Source of the DNA: Rubrimonas cliftonensis
GTDB lineage: Bacteria; Pseudomonadota; Alphaproteobacteria; Rhodobacterales; Rhodobacteraceae
DNA: 64,000 nucleotides
Reading direction: 5' to 3'
Assembly: GCF_900107585.1 (NCBI RefSeq)
Contig: NZ_FNQM01000004.1
Coordinates: 310,001 to 374,000, forward strand
The notes beneath the pieces were generated by a model. It had not been told where the DNA came from. It saw only the letters and a list, made by a program, of their open reading frames with translations, and searched no databases. Position numbers and translations under genes: made by a program. This document shows positions 1 to 8,415 of this stretch, piece by piece (within the stretch, counting starts at the first letter, position 1; each line of letters begins with the position of its first letter).

Positions 1-1
1 G

Positions 2-589
2 GCGCGGCTGACGGCGCCGGCGGCCGCGCCGGACGCCGATACGCGGCGCTTCCTGCTCCGCCAGTCGGGCTGGCTGCGCGACGCGCTCTCCCGCGCGCCG
101 GAGCGGGTGAAGGTCGCGCCCGGCGCCGCGATCATGCTCGACGGCGCGCCCGTGCGCGTCATCGACAGCGGCAGGGCGCGCGGCCCCTGCGTCCTGCGCG
201 AGGCGGGGCTTCTCACGCCCACGCGGAACGCCGGCCCGGCGGTCGCCGCCTTCCTGAAACTCCGCGCGCAGGGAAGGTTCGCGCAGTCCGCCGGAAAGGC
301 CGCGGCGATGCTGGGTGCGCGCCATGGCCGCATCAGCCTGCGCGACACCCGCTCGCGCTGGGGCTCATGCACCTCGCAGGGCGATCTCGCCTTCTCGTGG
401 CGTCTCGCGATGGCCCCGGTCGCGGTGCAGGAGTACGTCGCGATCCACGAGGCGGCGCATCTGCGCGAGATGAACCACGGGCCGGCGTTCTGGGCGCTGG
501 TCGCGCGGCTCTGCCCCGACTATCGGGCGCGGCGGGCCTGGCTGCGGCGCGAGGGCGCCGGGCTTCACGCCTACGACTTCACGGCCTGA
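2..589 (+). CDS. YgjP/SprT-like zinc metallopeptidase (5' end outside window)
   Basis: Predicted cytoplasmic metallopeptidase of the YgjP-like (DUF45, M48-clan) family. The frame is open from base 2, and the residues before the first ATG at 107 (RRFLLRQSGWLRDAL) look like the usual pre-domain helix of this family. The gene therefore almost certainly starts upstream of the window and the 107 ATG is internal. The zinc site is clear: HEAAHLREMNHGPAFW gives HExxH plus a downstream His. The preceding DTRSRWGSCTSQGDLAFSWRL is the family-typical RWGSC segment. It ends ten bases before the convergent yacG stop. The substrate of this family is not established. Family assignment is firm; the physiological role is unknown. 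Confidence 0.85.
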   Translation, partial: ARLTAPAAAPDADTRRFLLRQSGWLRDALSRAPERVKVAPGAAIMLDGAPVRVIDSGRARGPCVLREAGLLTPTRNAGPAVAAFLKLRAQGRFAQSAGKAAAMLGARHGRISLRDTRSRWGSCTSQGDLAFSWRLAMAPVAVQEYVAIHEAAHLREMNHGPAFWALVARLCPDYRARRAWLRREGAGLHAYDFTA

Positions 590-598
590 GCGGCGCCG

Positions 599-793
599 TC
601 AGCGGCGCGGGTCGTCCCCACCGCGCGACCGCTCGCCGGCGAGATCGCCCTCGTCGACCGGTTCGCCGGGCGCGGCGTAGTCGCCCTTGAGCCACTTCAC
701 GAGGTCGAGGTCGGCGCAGCGGCGCGAGCAGAACGGGCGGAACCGCGCGTGGCGCGGCTGGCCGCAGATCGGGCAGGCGCCGGCCTCAGCCAC
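599..793 (-). CDS. yacG: YacG-family zinc-binding DNA gyrase inhibitor
   Basis: A 64-residue protein with a four-cysteine zinc finger: CPICG near the N-terminus (C7, C10) and FCSRRC (two further Cys) about 12 residues on, followed by the conserved DLDLVKWLKGDY stretch. In E. coli YacG binds GyrB and inhibits gyrase. The start is GTG at 793. It overlaps the end of the upstream RNase gene (stop at 786) by 8 bases, so the two are translationally coupled. The acidic, disordered C-terminus is normal for the family. Last gene of an infA-maf-rng-yacG block transcribed leftward. Confidence 0.88.
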   Translation of the reverse strand: MAEAGACPICGQPRHARFRPFCSRRCADLDLVKWLKGDYAAPGEPVDEGDLAGERSRGGDDPRR

Positions 794-1829
794 GGATCAG
801 CGCCATGGTCGGCCGGCGCTCGCGCTTGCGCTGGAGCTCCACCGCGCCGGCCGGCGTCCAGCCGACGACCTGCGTCTCGACCGGATCGACGGCGAAGGCG
901 CGCTTCAGCGCGAGGTCCACGCCCTGCCGCGCGCCCTTCTTCAGCGGCGCGAAGTCGATGTAGACGAGGCCGCCGAAGCCGCGCAGCCGCAGCGCGCGGG
1001 GCAGGGCGGCGCAGGCGGCGAGGTTGGCCGTCTGCGAGGCGGTCTTGGAGAAGTCCTCGCCGGTGTTGACGTCGACGGCCACCAGCGCGGCCGTCGCCTC
1101 CACGCTCATCCAGCCGCCGCCGGGCAGGGTGACCCGCGGCGAGCGCAGCGCCTCTATCGCGTCCCACACGCCGAGCCGCTCGAAGGGCTCCGGCCCGTCG
1201 AGCCAGTCGGCGTCGGCCCAGTCGCGCCGGGCGCGCGCCTCGGCGTCGGGCGCGGCGCGCAGCAGGCTCGGCTCGCGGCCCGCCGGTTGCTCCTGAACCG
1301 CGTCGAAGGCCGCGCGCAGGGCGGCGATCTCGGCGGTCAGCGCAGCCTCGTCGGCGTCGCCGGCGGCGCTGCGGATGACGAGGCCGACATCCTCGCCCGC
1401 GCCGGCCAGCGCCGCCCCGGCGACGGCGGTCAGGCGTTCGCGCGTCTCGTGGCCCTTGATGGAGCGGGCGAGGTTGACCCCCGGCGCGCCGGGCGTCAGC
1501 AGCGCCAGCGCGCCCTTGAGGATGGGCCGGTCGGTGAGCGGCGCGGCCTTGCCGGCCTCCGCCCAGCGCGAGACCTGCACGCCCACCATCTCGCCGGCCT
1601 TGCGGTCGGCGCCGCGCAGCCAGCCGCGCTGGCCGTCGGGCAGCGCGACAAAGGCGGCGCCGATCGCCGGCGCCGCGCGGTCGACGCGGCCCCAGTACAT
1701 GGCCTCGGGCTGCGGCGTGAGGTCGCTCGGCGGCGAGTCGACGTAGAGATCGTCGAGCGCGCCGTCGACCACGCGCGCCGCCACCAGCGCGCCGCCCACA
1801 TTCTCCACCGCCGCCGCCACGCCCCTCAC
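786..1829 (-). CDS. rng: Ribonuclease E/G family protein (short form)
   Basis: Endoribonuclease of the RNase E/G family, 347 aa from a GTG at 1829 that overlaps the maf TGA (GTGA). A longer open frame upstream of this GTG is only a shadow of maf. Visible parts are an S1-like segment near the N-terminus ([19 protein letters not shown]) and the catalytic DNase I-like region with the Mg-binding aspartates in [13 protein letters not shown] and [13 protein letters not shown]. The protein is shorter than E. coli RNase G and has no CPxC Zn-link after the catalytic domain, as in the compact versions often seen next to yacG in alphaproteobacteria. Probable role: rRNA/mRNA processing. Whether it forms the usual tetramer without the Zn-link is unclear. 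Confidence 0.85.
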   Translation of the reverse strand: MRGVAAAVENVGGALVAARVVDGALDDLYVDSPPSDLTPQPEAMYWGRVDRAAPAIGAAFVALPDGQRGWLRGADRKAGEMVGVQVSRWAEAGKAAPLTDRPILKGALALLTPGAPGVNLARSIKGHETRERLTAVAGAALAGAGEDVGLVIRSAAGDADEAALTAEIAALRAAFDAVQEQPAGREPSLLRAAPDAEARARRDWADADWLDGPEPFERLGVWDAIEALRSPRVTLPGGGWMSVEATAALVAVDVNTGEDFSKTASQTANLAACAALPRALRLRGFGGLVYIDFAPLKKGARQGVDLALKRAFAVDPVETQVVGWTPAGAVELQRKRERRPTMALIRG

Positions 1830-2410
1830 GCCGCCTCTCCCTCGTAGCTCACCGGGTAGCCCGCGCCTGCGAGCAGCGCCGCCGTCTCGGTCAGCGGAAG
1901 GCCGACGACGGCGGTGTAGCTGCCGTTGATCGACGGGATGAAGGCCGCGCCGATACCCTGGATCGCGTAGCCGCCGGCCTTGCCGCGCCATTCGCCCGAC
2001 CGGATGTAGGCCGAGATCTCCATGTCGGACAACCGCTTGAAGCGCACGACCGTTTCGACCAGCCGCAGCGCGATCGTCTCGCCGCGGCGCAGCGCCACGG
2101 CGGTGGCGACCCGGTGGCGCCGCCCCGACAGCAGCATGAGGAACTGGACGGCCTCGCCCTCCGTCTCGGGCTTGCCGAGGATGCGCCGGCCTGCGAAAAC
2201 CACCGTGTCCGCCGTCAGCACCAGCGCCAGCGGCTCCGCCGCCACGGCGGCGGCCTTCTCGCGCGCCATGCGCTCGACATAGCGTCGGGGGAGTTCGGCG
2301 GGGCGGGGCGCCTCGTCGATGTCCGCCGGGCTCACCGCATCGGGTCTGACGCCGATCTGCGCCAGCAGCGCGGCGCGGCGCGGCGAGGCCGAGCCGAGGA
2401 TCAGCCGCAC
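1826..2410 (-). CDS. maf: Maf-family nucleotide pyrophosphatase
   Basis: Maf/YhdE/YceF-type enzyme that hydrolyses non-canonical or modified nucleoside triphosphates to monophosphates; historically a septum-formation inhibitor. The 194 aa begin [15 protein letters not shown], carrying the diagnostic SxSPRR motif. The catalytic region [20 protein letters not shown] and the late [13 protein letters not shown] segment are intact, as is the C-terminal NVVGLP-like [12 protein letters not shown]. The start is GTG at 2410, one base after the infA stop (2412), and the end overlaps rng. Length is normal. Confidence 0.93.
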   Translation of the reverse strand: MRLILGSASPRRAALLAQIGVRPDAVSPADIDEAPRPAELPRRYVERMAREKAAAVAAEPLALVLTADTVVFAGRRILGKPETEGEAVQFLMLLSGRRHRVATAVALRRGETIALRLVETVVRFKRLSDMEISAYIRSGEWRGKAGGYAIQGIGAAFIPSINGSYTAVVGLPLTETAALLAGAGYPVSYEGEAA

Positions 2411-2411
2411 G

Positions 2412-2630
2412 TCACTTGAAACGATAGGTGATCCGCCCCTTGGTGAGGTCGTAAGGCGTCATCTCGACCTGCACCTTGTCCCCGGCCAGCACGCGGATGC
2501 GGTTCTTGCGCATCTTGCCGGCGGTGTGGGCGATGATCTCATGGCCGTTCTCAAGCTCCACCCGGAACGTGGCGTTGGGCAGCAGCTCGACCACGACCCC
2601 CGGAAACTCAAGCGTTTCTTCCTTGGCCAT
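2412..2630 (-). CDS. infA: Translation initiation factor IF-1
   Basis: 72-residue OB-fold protein matching IF-1 over its whole length: [13 protein letters not shown] at the start, then [19 protein letters not shown] and the C-terminal [10 protein letters not shown](F)K. It binds the 30S A site during initiation. It is the first gene of the leftward infA-maf-rng-yacG block and lies downstream of the rpmI-rplT terminator, so it probably has its own promoter in the 2631-2700 region. Confidence 0.98.
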   Translation of the reverse strand: MAKEETLEFPGVVVELLPNATFRVELENGHEIIAHTAGKMRKNRIRVLAGDKVQVEMTPYDLTKGRITYRFK

Positions 2631-2643
2631 AGGATCCCTGCGT

Positions 2644-2681
2644 CAAAGTTTGAAAGCCCGCCGACACATGGTCCGGCGGGC
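2644..2681 (-). terminator. Rho-independent terminator after rplT
   Basis: Read on the minus strand, an 8-bp perfect stem (GCCCGCCG / CGGCGGGC, 2674-2681 with 2656-2663) closes a 10-base loop and is followed by a T-rich stretch (TTTCAAACTTT). It lies 48 bases past the rplT stop and should end the rpmI-rplT transcript before infA. Confidence 0.75.
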
Positions 2682-2728
2682 GCTGAGGCTGGTCATGGCG
2701 CCAAGGGCGCCGGTTTTCAAGCGCGCGA

Positions 2729-3103
2729 TCAGGCCGACGCCTGGGCCAGCGCGGCCTTGGCCTTGCCGACGACGGCGGCGAAGGCGGCGGGCTCGTGCAC
2801 GGCGAGATCCGACAGCACCTTGCGGTCTACCTCGACGCCGGCCTTGGTCAGCCCGTCGATGAAGCGCGAGTAGCTGAGGCTCTCGTCGACTTCGCGCACG
2901 GCGGCGTTGATCCGCTGGATCCACAGCGCGCGGAAGTTGCGCTTGCGGGTCTTCCGGTCGCGCGTCGCGTATTCCTCGGCGCGGATGACCGCCTGCTTGG
3001 CGACGCGGAAGACATTCTTGCGCCGGCCGAAATAGCCCTTGGCCGCGTCGCGGACCTTTTTGTGGCGGGCGTGGGCGGTGACGCCGCGTTTAACTCGGGA
3101 CAT
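2729..3103 (-). CDS. rplT: 50S ribosomal protein L20
   Basis: 124 aa, the usual bacterial L20 with a short alphaproteobacterial C-terminal extension. [17 protein letters not shown] at the start and [23 protein letters not shown] are characteristic. It binds 23S rRNA early in 50S assembly and in some bacteria represses its own operon. It follows rpmI by 14 bases. infC, the common first gene of this operon, is not present upstream here. Confidence 0.98.
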   Translation of the reverse strand: MSRVKRGVTAHARHKKVRDAAKGYFGRRKNVFRVAKQAVIRAEEYATRDRKTRKRNFRALWIQRINAAVREVDESLSYSRFIDGLTKAGVEVDRKVLSDLAVHEPAAFAAVVGKAKAALAQASA

Positions 3104-3117
3104 GGGTCATCGCCTCC

Positions 3118-3315
3118 TTACGCGTAGGGCAGGAACTGCTTGACGATCTTCTCGTCAGGCTTGCACAGAACAGTGGTTCCGCGGGCGTTGCGGATGAACT
3201 TGGTCGTCCGCTTGATCATGCCGTGGCGCTTGCCGGCCTGCGCGACCTTCACGCGGCCGGTGGCGGTGACCTTGAATCGCTTCTTGGCCCCCGACTTCGT
3301 CTTCATCTTGGGCAT
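3118..3315 (-). CDS. rpmI: 50S ribosomal protein L35
   Basis: 65-residue basic protein beginning [20 protein letters not shown], the standard L35 signature, and ending KQFLPYA. The start at 3315 follows a purine-rich GATCAGGAGACCGAA leader (GGAG about 8 bases before ATG). First gene of the two-gene rpmI-rplT operon; its promoter should lie in 3316-3431, between it and the end of meaB. Confidence 0.97.
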   Translation of the reverse strand: MPKMKTKSGAKKRFKVTATGRVKVAQAGKRHGMIKRTTKFIRNARGTTVLCKPDEKIVKQFLPYA

Positions 3316-3431
3316 TTCGGTCTCCTGATCGAAGAACTGACAATGACCCGACGCGGCAGCCCATACCGGCCGGACGGGTCTCATGGGAGCGGGGCCTATA
3401 CGCGCGGCAGGCCCGGCGCGCAAGGGCGGCG

Positions 3432-4442
3432 TCACAGTTCCAGGAAGCGCGCGAGCACGCGTTGCGCCGCCGCGGCGGGGGTCGTCTCGCCTTCGGCCAC
3501 GGCGCGCTCCATGGCGCGGGCGAGGTCTGCCGAAGGGGCATGCGCGGCGAGGGCGGCCCTGAGCCCCTCCTCCAGTTCGAAGCGGAACCAGCGCGCCGCC
3601 TGCGCCCGCCGCGCCCGCGCCTTCGCGCCAGTGGCCGCGCGGGCGGCGTCGAGCGCCTCCGCGGCGTCCCATACCGCGACGACGCCGGTCTCGGTGAGCG
3701 CCGAGCAGGTCATGGCGCGGGGCCAGCCTTCGGGGTCGCCGGGCTTTGGGCGGATCAGGCGCAGGGCGCCGGCGTAGTCGGTCGCGGTGCGGGCGGCGGC
3801 GGGAGCGAGGTCTCCGTCGGCCTTGTTCACGACCACGAGATCGGCGATCTCCATCACGCCGCGCTTGACGCCCTGCAGGTCGTCGCCGCCGCCCGGGCCG
3901 ACGAGCAGGGCGAAGACGTCGGTCATCTCCGCCACCATGGTCTCGGACTGGCCGACCCCCACGGTCTCGACGATCACGGCGTCGAAGCCCGCGGCCTCCA
4001 CGAGCAGGATCGCCTCGCGCGTGCGCCGCGCCACGCCGCCGAGGCCGCCGCCCGAGGGCGAGGGCCGGATGAAGGCGGCGGGGTCGCGCGCGAGCCGCTC
4101 CATCCGCGTCTTGTCGCCGAGGATCGAGCCGCCCGAGCGCGTCGAGGAGGGGTCCACCGCCAGCACCGCCACCCGCCTGCCGCGCGCCGTGAGCGCGCAG
4201 CCGAGCCCCTCGATGAAGGTCGACTTGCCGACGCCGGGGCTGCCGGAGAGGCCAAGCCGCAGCGTGGTCTCATGCCGGGGCAGGGCGGCCAGCAGCGCCT
4301 GCGCCGCGTCGCGATCCGCGCCGCGGGTCGATTCGACGAGCGTGATCGCCCGGGCCAGCGCCCGCCGCTCGCCGGCGGCGACGCGCCGGGCGAGCGCGAG
4401 CGGGTCGTCCGCCCACGCCGTCGTTTGTGACGTCTCGCTCAT
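3432..4442 (-). CDS. meaB: MeaB/ArgK-type G3E GTPase (B12 mutase chaperone)
   Basis: 336-residue P-loop GTPase. Walker A is [10 protein letters not shown] (about residues 66-75); downstream are [21 protein letters not shown], the ETVGVGQSE switch segment and the guanine motif VVNKADG, all diagnostic of MeaB. The family protects or reloads methylmalonyl-CoA mutase with adenosylcobalamin. No mutase subunit lies in this window, so the client is encoded elsewhere. I chose the ATG at 4442 because the domain starts soon after it; a longer frame to 4565 would extend into the divergent promoter and neighbour. The C-terminal dimerisation helix region is present. Confidence 0.93.
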   Translation of the reverse strand: MSETSQTTAWADDPLALARRVAAGERRALARAITLVESTRGADRDAAQALLAALPRHETTLRLGLSGSPGVGKSTFIEGLGCALTARGRRVAVLAVDPSSTRSGGSILGDKTRMERLARDPAAFIRPSPSGGGLGGVARRTREAILLVEAAGFDAVIVETVGVGQSETMVAEMTDVFALLVGPGGGDDLQGVKRGVMEIADLVVVNKADGDLAPAAARTATDYAGALRLIRPKPGDPEGWPRAMTCSALTETGVVAVWDAAEALDAARAATGAKARARRAQAARWFRFELEEGLRAALAAHAPSADLARAMERAVAEGETTPAAAAQRVLARFLEL

Positions 4443-4551
4443 TTGCGCCGCGGCCCGTTCGCGCCCACATCCCGAAAACGCCCCACTGATAGTGGAACGT
4501 CGCGTCGCCGCAACTGCCCCGGGCGCGCGCGAGAGCAGGGAGAACAATTGG

Positions 4552-5301
4552 ATGACTGCAGCCATGCGCGCCGCCCTGGCGCTGTTTCTTGCCGCGGCGG
4601 CGCCGGTTTCGGCGGAGACGCCGGCGCCGGAGACGGGCGCGCCCTTCGAGGCGTCCTACGAGGTGTACATCGGCGGCCTGAAGGTCGGCGCGCTGACCCT
4701 CGGCGTCGAGCGCGGCGGCGCGCGCTACGCCGCGAGCGCGCGGATGGAGGCGGCGGGGCTTGCGAGCTGGCTCTTTCCCGGCGCCGCGGAGGCGGAGGCG
4801 TTCGGCGCCGACACGCCGCGGGGGCTGGCGCCGGAGGCCTTTGTCGCCGACGGCCGCTTCGGCGACGCCGCCCAGCGCGTCGAGATGGATTTCGGCGCCA
4901 CTGGGCTGGCGCTGGCGGCCGAGCCGCCGCTGCGCGCGCGCGACTACGACGCCGACCTCGCGGCGATGGGCGACGCGCTCGACCCGCTGAGCGCCGCCGT
5001 AGCCGCGCTGGCCCCCGCTCCGGCGGCGGCGGTCTGCGACCGGACGCTCAGCGTCTTCGACAGCCGGCGCCGCTTCGACCTGCTTCTCGGCCCGGCGGTC
5101 GAGAGCGGCGGCACGCTGCGCTGCGAGGGGCGCTTCCGGCGCGTCGCCGGCTACAAGGACAAGCACCTGCGCCAGCCCGACCAGCCGTTCACCGCGTGGT
5201 TCTCGGTCAACCAGGACGGCGCCGCGACCCTGATGCGGGCCCAGGCGCCGACCGATTTCGGCCACGCGGTCGCGGTGCGGCGCAGCGCGACGGGGCTTTG
5301 A
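4552..5301 (+). CDS. DUF3108-type periplasmic protein
   Basis: 249 aa with a cleavable Sec-type signal peptide ([17 protein letters not shown], cleavage probably before ETPAP). The mature part [25 protein letters not shown] matches the beginning of DUF3108 proteins, which are predicted beta-barrel-like soluble periplasmic proteins of unknown function, common in alphaproteobacteria. Two cysteines (CDRTL and LRCEG) could form a disulfide. The start at 4552 has a good AGGGAG ribosome site; the frame extends upstream but only antisense to meaB. Divergent from meaB across about 110 bases. Confidence 0.8.
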   Translation: MTAAMRAALALFLAAAAPVSAETPAPETGAPFEASYEVYIGGLKVGALTLGVERGGARYAASARMEAAGLASWLFPGAAEAEAFGADTPRGLAPEAFVADGRFGDAAQRVEMDFGATGLALAAEPPLRARDYDADLAAMGDALDPLSAAVAALAPAPAAAVCDRTLSVFDSRRRFDLLLGPAVESGGTLRCEGRFRRVAGYKDKHLRQPDQPFTAWFSVNQDGAATLMRAQAPTDFGHAVAVRRSATGL

Positions 5302-5307
5302 CGAAGC

Positions 5308-6048
5308 TCAGTAGGTCGCGCGGCCGCCGCTTAGGTCGAACACGCCGCCGGTGGTGAAGCTGTTCTCCGCCGAGCAGAGCCAGACGATCATCGCGGCGAC
5401 CTCGTCGACCGTGACGAAGCGCCCGCGGGGGATCTTCGACAGCATGAAGGCGATGTGCTCCTCGGTCATCTGGTCGAAGATCGCGGTCTTCGCCGCGGCG
5501 GGCGTGACGCAGTTCACCGCGACGTCCCTGCCCGCAAGCTCCTTGCCGAGCGACTTGGTGAGCGCGATCACGCCGGCCTTTGCCGCGGAGTAGGCGCTGG
5601 CGTTGGGGTTGCCCTCCTTGCCCGCCACCGAGGCGACGTTGACCACGCGCCCGTAGCCGCGTTGCGCCATGCCCGGCGTCAGCGCCTTGAGGCAGTAGAA
5701 GACGGCGTTGAGGTCGACGTCGATCACGCGTCGCCAGTCCTCGGGCGCATAGTCGGCGACGGGCATGTTCGGCCCCGCGATCCCGGCGTTGCAAACGAGG
5801 ATGTCCACCCCGCCGAGCTCGGCCTCGCTGCGGGCGCTGGCGGACTTCACCGCGTCCCAGTCGGTCAGCTCGACCTGTACGAAGCCGCACCCGATCGCCT
5901 CGGCGGCGGCCTCGGCGAGCCCGCGCTCGCGGTCCCAGATCAGAACCTTGGCGCCAGAGGCGACCATGCGCTCGGTCACGGCCCGCCCGATGCCCTGCGC
6001 GCCGCCGGTCACCACCGCGCGACGGCCCTCAAGATCGATCCTGTTCAT
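5308..6048 (-). CDS. SDR-family oxidoreductase (3-oxoacyl-ACP reductase-like)
   Basis: 246-residue classical short-chain dehydrogenase. Visible are the cofactor motif TGGAQGIG, the NAGIAG motif, the catalytic Ser in NVASVAG and the YSAAKAG YxxxK motif, plus the C-terminal NSFTTGGVFDLSGG substrate-loop end. The start at 6048 is preceded by a strong GGGGGGAGAAGAAC site, so the 11 in-frame residues upstream are not counted. It ends 6 bases from the convergent DUF3108 gene. FabG-like enzymes of this group also oxidise sugars and secondary alcohols; the substrate cannot be deduced. Proximity to the sugar-acid genes further right is only suggestive. Confidence 0.9.
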   Translation of the reverse strand: MNRIDLEGRRAVVTGGAQGIGRAVTERMVASGAKVLIWDRERGLAEAAAEAIGCGFVQVELTDWDAVKSASARSEAELGGVDILVCNAGIAGPNMPVADYAPEDWRRVIDVDLNAVFYCLKALTPGMAQRGYGRVVNVASVAGKEGNPNASAYSAAKAGVIALTKSLGKELAGRDVAVNCVTPAAAKTAIFDQMTEEHIAFMLSKIPRGRFVTVDEVAAMIVWLCSAENSFTTGGVFDLSGGRATY

Positions 6049-6121
6049 TGTTCTTCTCCCCCCTGCTTGTCGGCGCGCCACTCTGGCGAAGCCGGGCCGG
6101 GGAGAGAAGGGGGGCGCCGCC

Positions 6122-8209
6122 TCAGCGCGTGACGCAGAAGGAGCGCGTCATCTCGCGTCGCGTGTTGACGGGAATGGCGACGTTGGCGTTCGGCGCGAAG
6201 TTGCGCAGGATCGTGCGCTCGGTCACGCCGTAGAAGATCGTGTAGCCGCAGACGTCGGGCAGGGCCGTGTCCGGCAGCGACTGGGCGCTCGCGACGGCGG
6301 TGTAGGCGGCCGAGAGGTTGAACGCCGTGGCCAGCGGGATGGCGTTCGAGCCCGGAGGCTGCGTGCCGGTCGCCGTCAGGTCGAGCCGCCCGCCGTCGAA
6401 GTTGCGCGACAGGACCGGCGTCGAGGCCACGGCGTGCCGGCCCACGACGTAGCCGCCGCTCCAGCTCAGGTCGTAGGCGAGGAAGTGGTCGTCGAAGGCG
6501 CGGCCCTGCAGGTCGAGCGTGACGTCGGCGCCTTCGCCCTCGATCGTGCACTGGTCGCCGATGGGCGCGGCGCCGCCGGCGAGATAGATGTCGAACCACA
6601 TGTCGCCGGTGGCCGGGCTCAGCAGGTTGTTCGGCAGGTCGATGCGCTCGTTGTCGATGCGCACCTTGACGACGTTGCTGATGAAGGTCGGCCCGCCGCC
6701 GCCGACCGGGCGCATCTTCACCCGGATCAGCACGTCGCCCACCGAGGGGCCGCCGGGCGCCGCGTCGTCGTCCACAGGAAACGACACGGCGCTGTCCCAC
6801 ACCGCCAGCGCCGGGCCGTGGCCGAAGCCGCAGGGCGCCACGAGCCACCTCGAGTACTCCGACACCGCGAACCAGCCGTCGGCGTCCGAGGCGTAGACGT
6901 CGTTCGGCCCCGGCGGGCAGGGCGAGGCCGGCATCGGCCGCACGATCCGCCGCCAGGCCGCGCCCGACGAGAAGTTGGTCTCCGGGTGCGCGGCGACCTT
7001 CTGCATCGGCGTGTCGAAGCCGCCGCCGTCGTCGATCTCGACGCGATACTCGTAGTTGGCGAAGTCGGGGCAGTTCGCCGCGTCGGGCAGCGAGCCGATG
7101 ATGCGGATGTCGCCGCCGAAGGGCCGGTCGTCGATCACGGTCTTGCCGTCGCCTGCGATGGGGCTGGCGTCGATGTCGGCGATGGCGACGTCGCTGATCC
7201 CGGTGATCCCCGGCGCGACGCAGTCCGCCACGCGCCCGGCGTGAAGGTGCAGCGCATCGAGCCCCATGTCGAAGCTGCGCGGCTCGAAGTTCCCGATGAG
7301 GTCGATGTTGCGCAGGTAGAGGTTCGGCCCCGGCGACAGCACGTCGCCGTCCGTGAACGTCGTGCGGCCGCGCCCGACGATCTCCGACGAGATGAGCTCG
7401 ATCACCGTGTTCTCCAGCGGGTCGAGGCCCATCGTGTAGGCGTCGAGCCCATAGTCCACGCCGCGGTCCGGTATGCCCGCCGGCAGCATGGCGAAGAGCC
7501 CGGTCTGCGGACGCACGATCGCGCCGGTGCGCGCCGAGAGCAGGTCGCCGTCGAGAAAGAGCGGCTTGTCGCGCTCCGGGGCCGTGCCCTCGGTCGAGAA
7601 CCAGACGTCCACGTCGAAGCTCTCGAACAGCTCCAGCAACAGTCCGGGGTTCTGGACGAAGGCGTCCCTTCCCGCGGCGCGGGCGCGCTCGGCGAAGCCG
7701 CGGACGCTCTCGGGCTCGCCCACGATCTGAAGCGCGTCGAGGCCGAGGTCGAGGCTGCGGCGCACGTCGAAGCGCTGCAGCAGCGCGACGTTGGGGATCG
7801 CCGCGCCGGTGTCGAACAGCAGGTCGCCGGCGGTGAACTGTCCGCCGTTGGGGCTGTCGAGTTCGGTGGAGAAGGCGATGAGGGACGGCTCGCTCTCGGC
7901 GTCCTCGCGCACGGCGTGGACGGCGTCGAGCCCGAGGTCGACGCCGTCGATGTCGAACCGGCGGATCAGCTCGGCGTTGCGGCGGCAGACCGTCGCGGCG
8001 CCGGAGGGCGCACGCGCCAGCAGATCACCGTCGGAGATCACGGGGCCGTCCGGCGGCGGGTTGAAGGCCTGGAAATCCTCGGAAGTGGAGTAGAGCAGGC
8101 CGACGCAGGATCGGGCGTCTTCCTGGGCGATGGCGAGCGATGGCGCCGCGGTCTGCGCGAGGGCGAATGCCGCCGCGCACGCGAACAGGCGCCGGCTGAG
8201 GCCGGGCAT
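6122..8209 (-). CDS. Large secreted protein with four internal 'F.DGDLL...GLDAL' repeats
   Basis: 695 aa with an N-terminal signal peptide (LFACAAAFALAQTAAPSLAIAQ). I do not recognise the whole protein. Residues about 39-323 contain four copies of a 55-60 residue unit with the shape (F/Y)STE...F.DGDLLs...G......n..Ll..F.....DlGLDAl: near 39-100, 110-163, 202-261 and 270-323, each ending DLGLDAV, DLGLDAL, DYGLDAY or DMGLDAL. The regular spacing suggests a beta-repeat fold. Residues 331-695 are not repetitive and are Cys-containing and Gly/Asp-rich. No enzyme motif or LPxTG/PEP-CTERM anchor is visible. Likely periplasmic or extracellular. ATG at 8209 follows an AAGGAG site. Confidence 0.75.
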   Translation of the reverse strand: MPGLSRRLFACAAAFALAQTAAPSLAIAQEDARSCVGLLYSTSEDFQAFNPPPDGPVISDGDLLARAPSGAATVCRRNAELIRRFDIDGVDLGLDAVHAVREDAESEPSLIAFSTELDSPNGGQFTAGDLLFDTGAAIPNVALLQRFDVRRSLDLGLDALQIVGEPESVRGFAERARAAGRDAFVQNPGLLLELFESFDVDVWFSTEGTAPERDKPLFLDGDLLSARTGAIVRPQTGLFAMLPAGIPDRGVDYGLDAYTMGLDPLENTVIELISSEIVGRGRTTFTDGDVLSPGPNLYLRNIDLIGNFEPRSFDMGLDALHLHAGRVADCVAPGITGISDVAIADIDASPIAGDGKTVIDDRPFGGDIRIIGSLPDAANCPDFANYEYRVEIDDGGGFDTPMQKVAAHPETNFSSGAAWRRIVRPMPASPCPPGPNDVYASDADGWFAVSEYSRWLVAPCGFGHGPALAVWDSAVSFPVDDDAAPGGPSVGDVLIRVKMRPVGGGGPTFISNVVKVRIDNERIDLPNNLLSPATGDMWFDIYLAGGAAPIGDQCTIEGEGADVTLDLQGRAFDDHFLAYDLSWSGGYVVGRHAVASTPVLSRNFDGGRLDLTATGTQPPGSNAIPLATAFNLSAAYTAVASAQSLPDTALPDVCGYTIFYGVTERTILRNFAPNANVAIPVNTRREMTRSFCVTR

Positions 8210-8359
8210 GGCGTGCTCCTTCTCGATGACGCGTTGCGGGGGCCGTCATGGCTTCCCTGACGTCACCCTAGGCCATCGGCGCGCCGCGGTGACGTCGCGC
8301 GGATGCACGAGACATGCGCGGCGGGGCGCCTCTTGACCGGGCGCCGTCGCCCAAGGCTT

Positions 8360-8367
8360 AATCGATT
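8360..8367. promoter_or_regulatory. Candidate LacI-type operator core (AATCGATT)
   Basis: A perfect 8-bp palindrome in the context TAATCGATTTA, about 50 bases before the sugar-acid dehydratase start. AT-rich palindromes with a central CG are typical of LacI-family operators, and sugar-acid genes are often LacI-controlled. No LacI gene is in the window, so this is a weak assignment from motif shape and position only. Confidence 0.3.
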
Positions 8368-8415
8368 TAGAAACGCGGGATTTCCCGTGTCTGTCCCTTC
8401 GCCGGAGCAAGGCCC

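Noticed and set aside
5765-8260. An 831-codon plus-strand frame opposite the repeat-containing secreted protein
   Set aside because: Low-complexity Arg/Ala/Val/Gly composition and no motifs, whereas the minus-strand protein has a signal peptide and ordered repeats.
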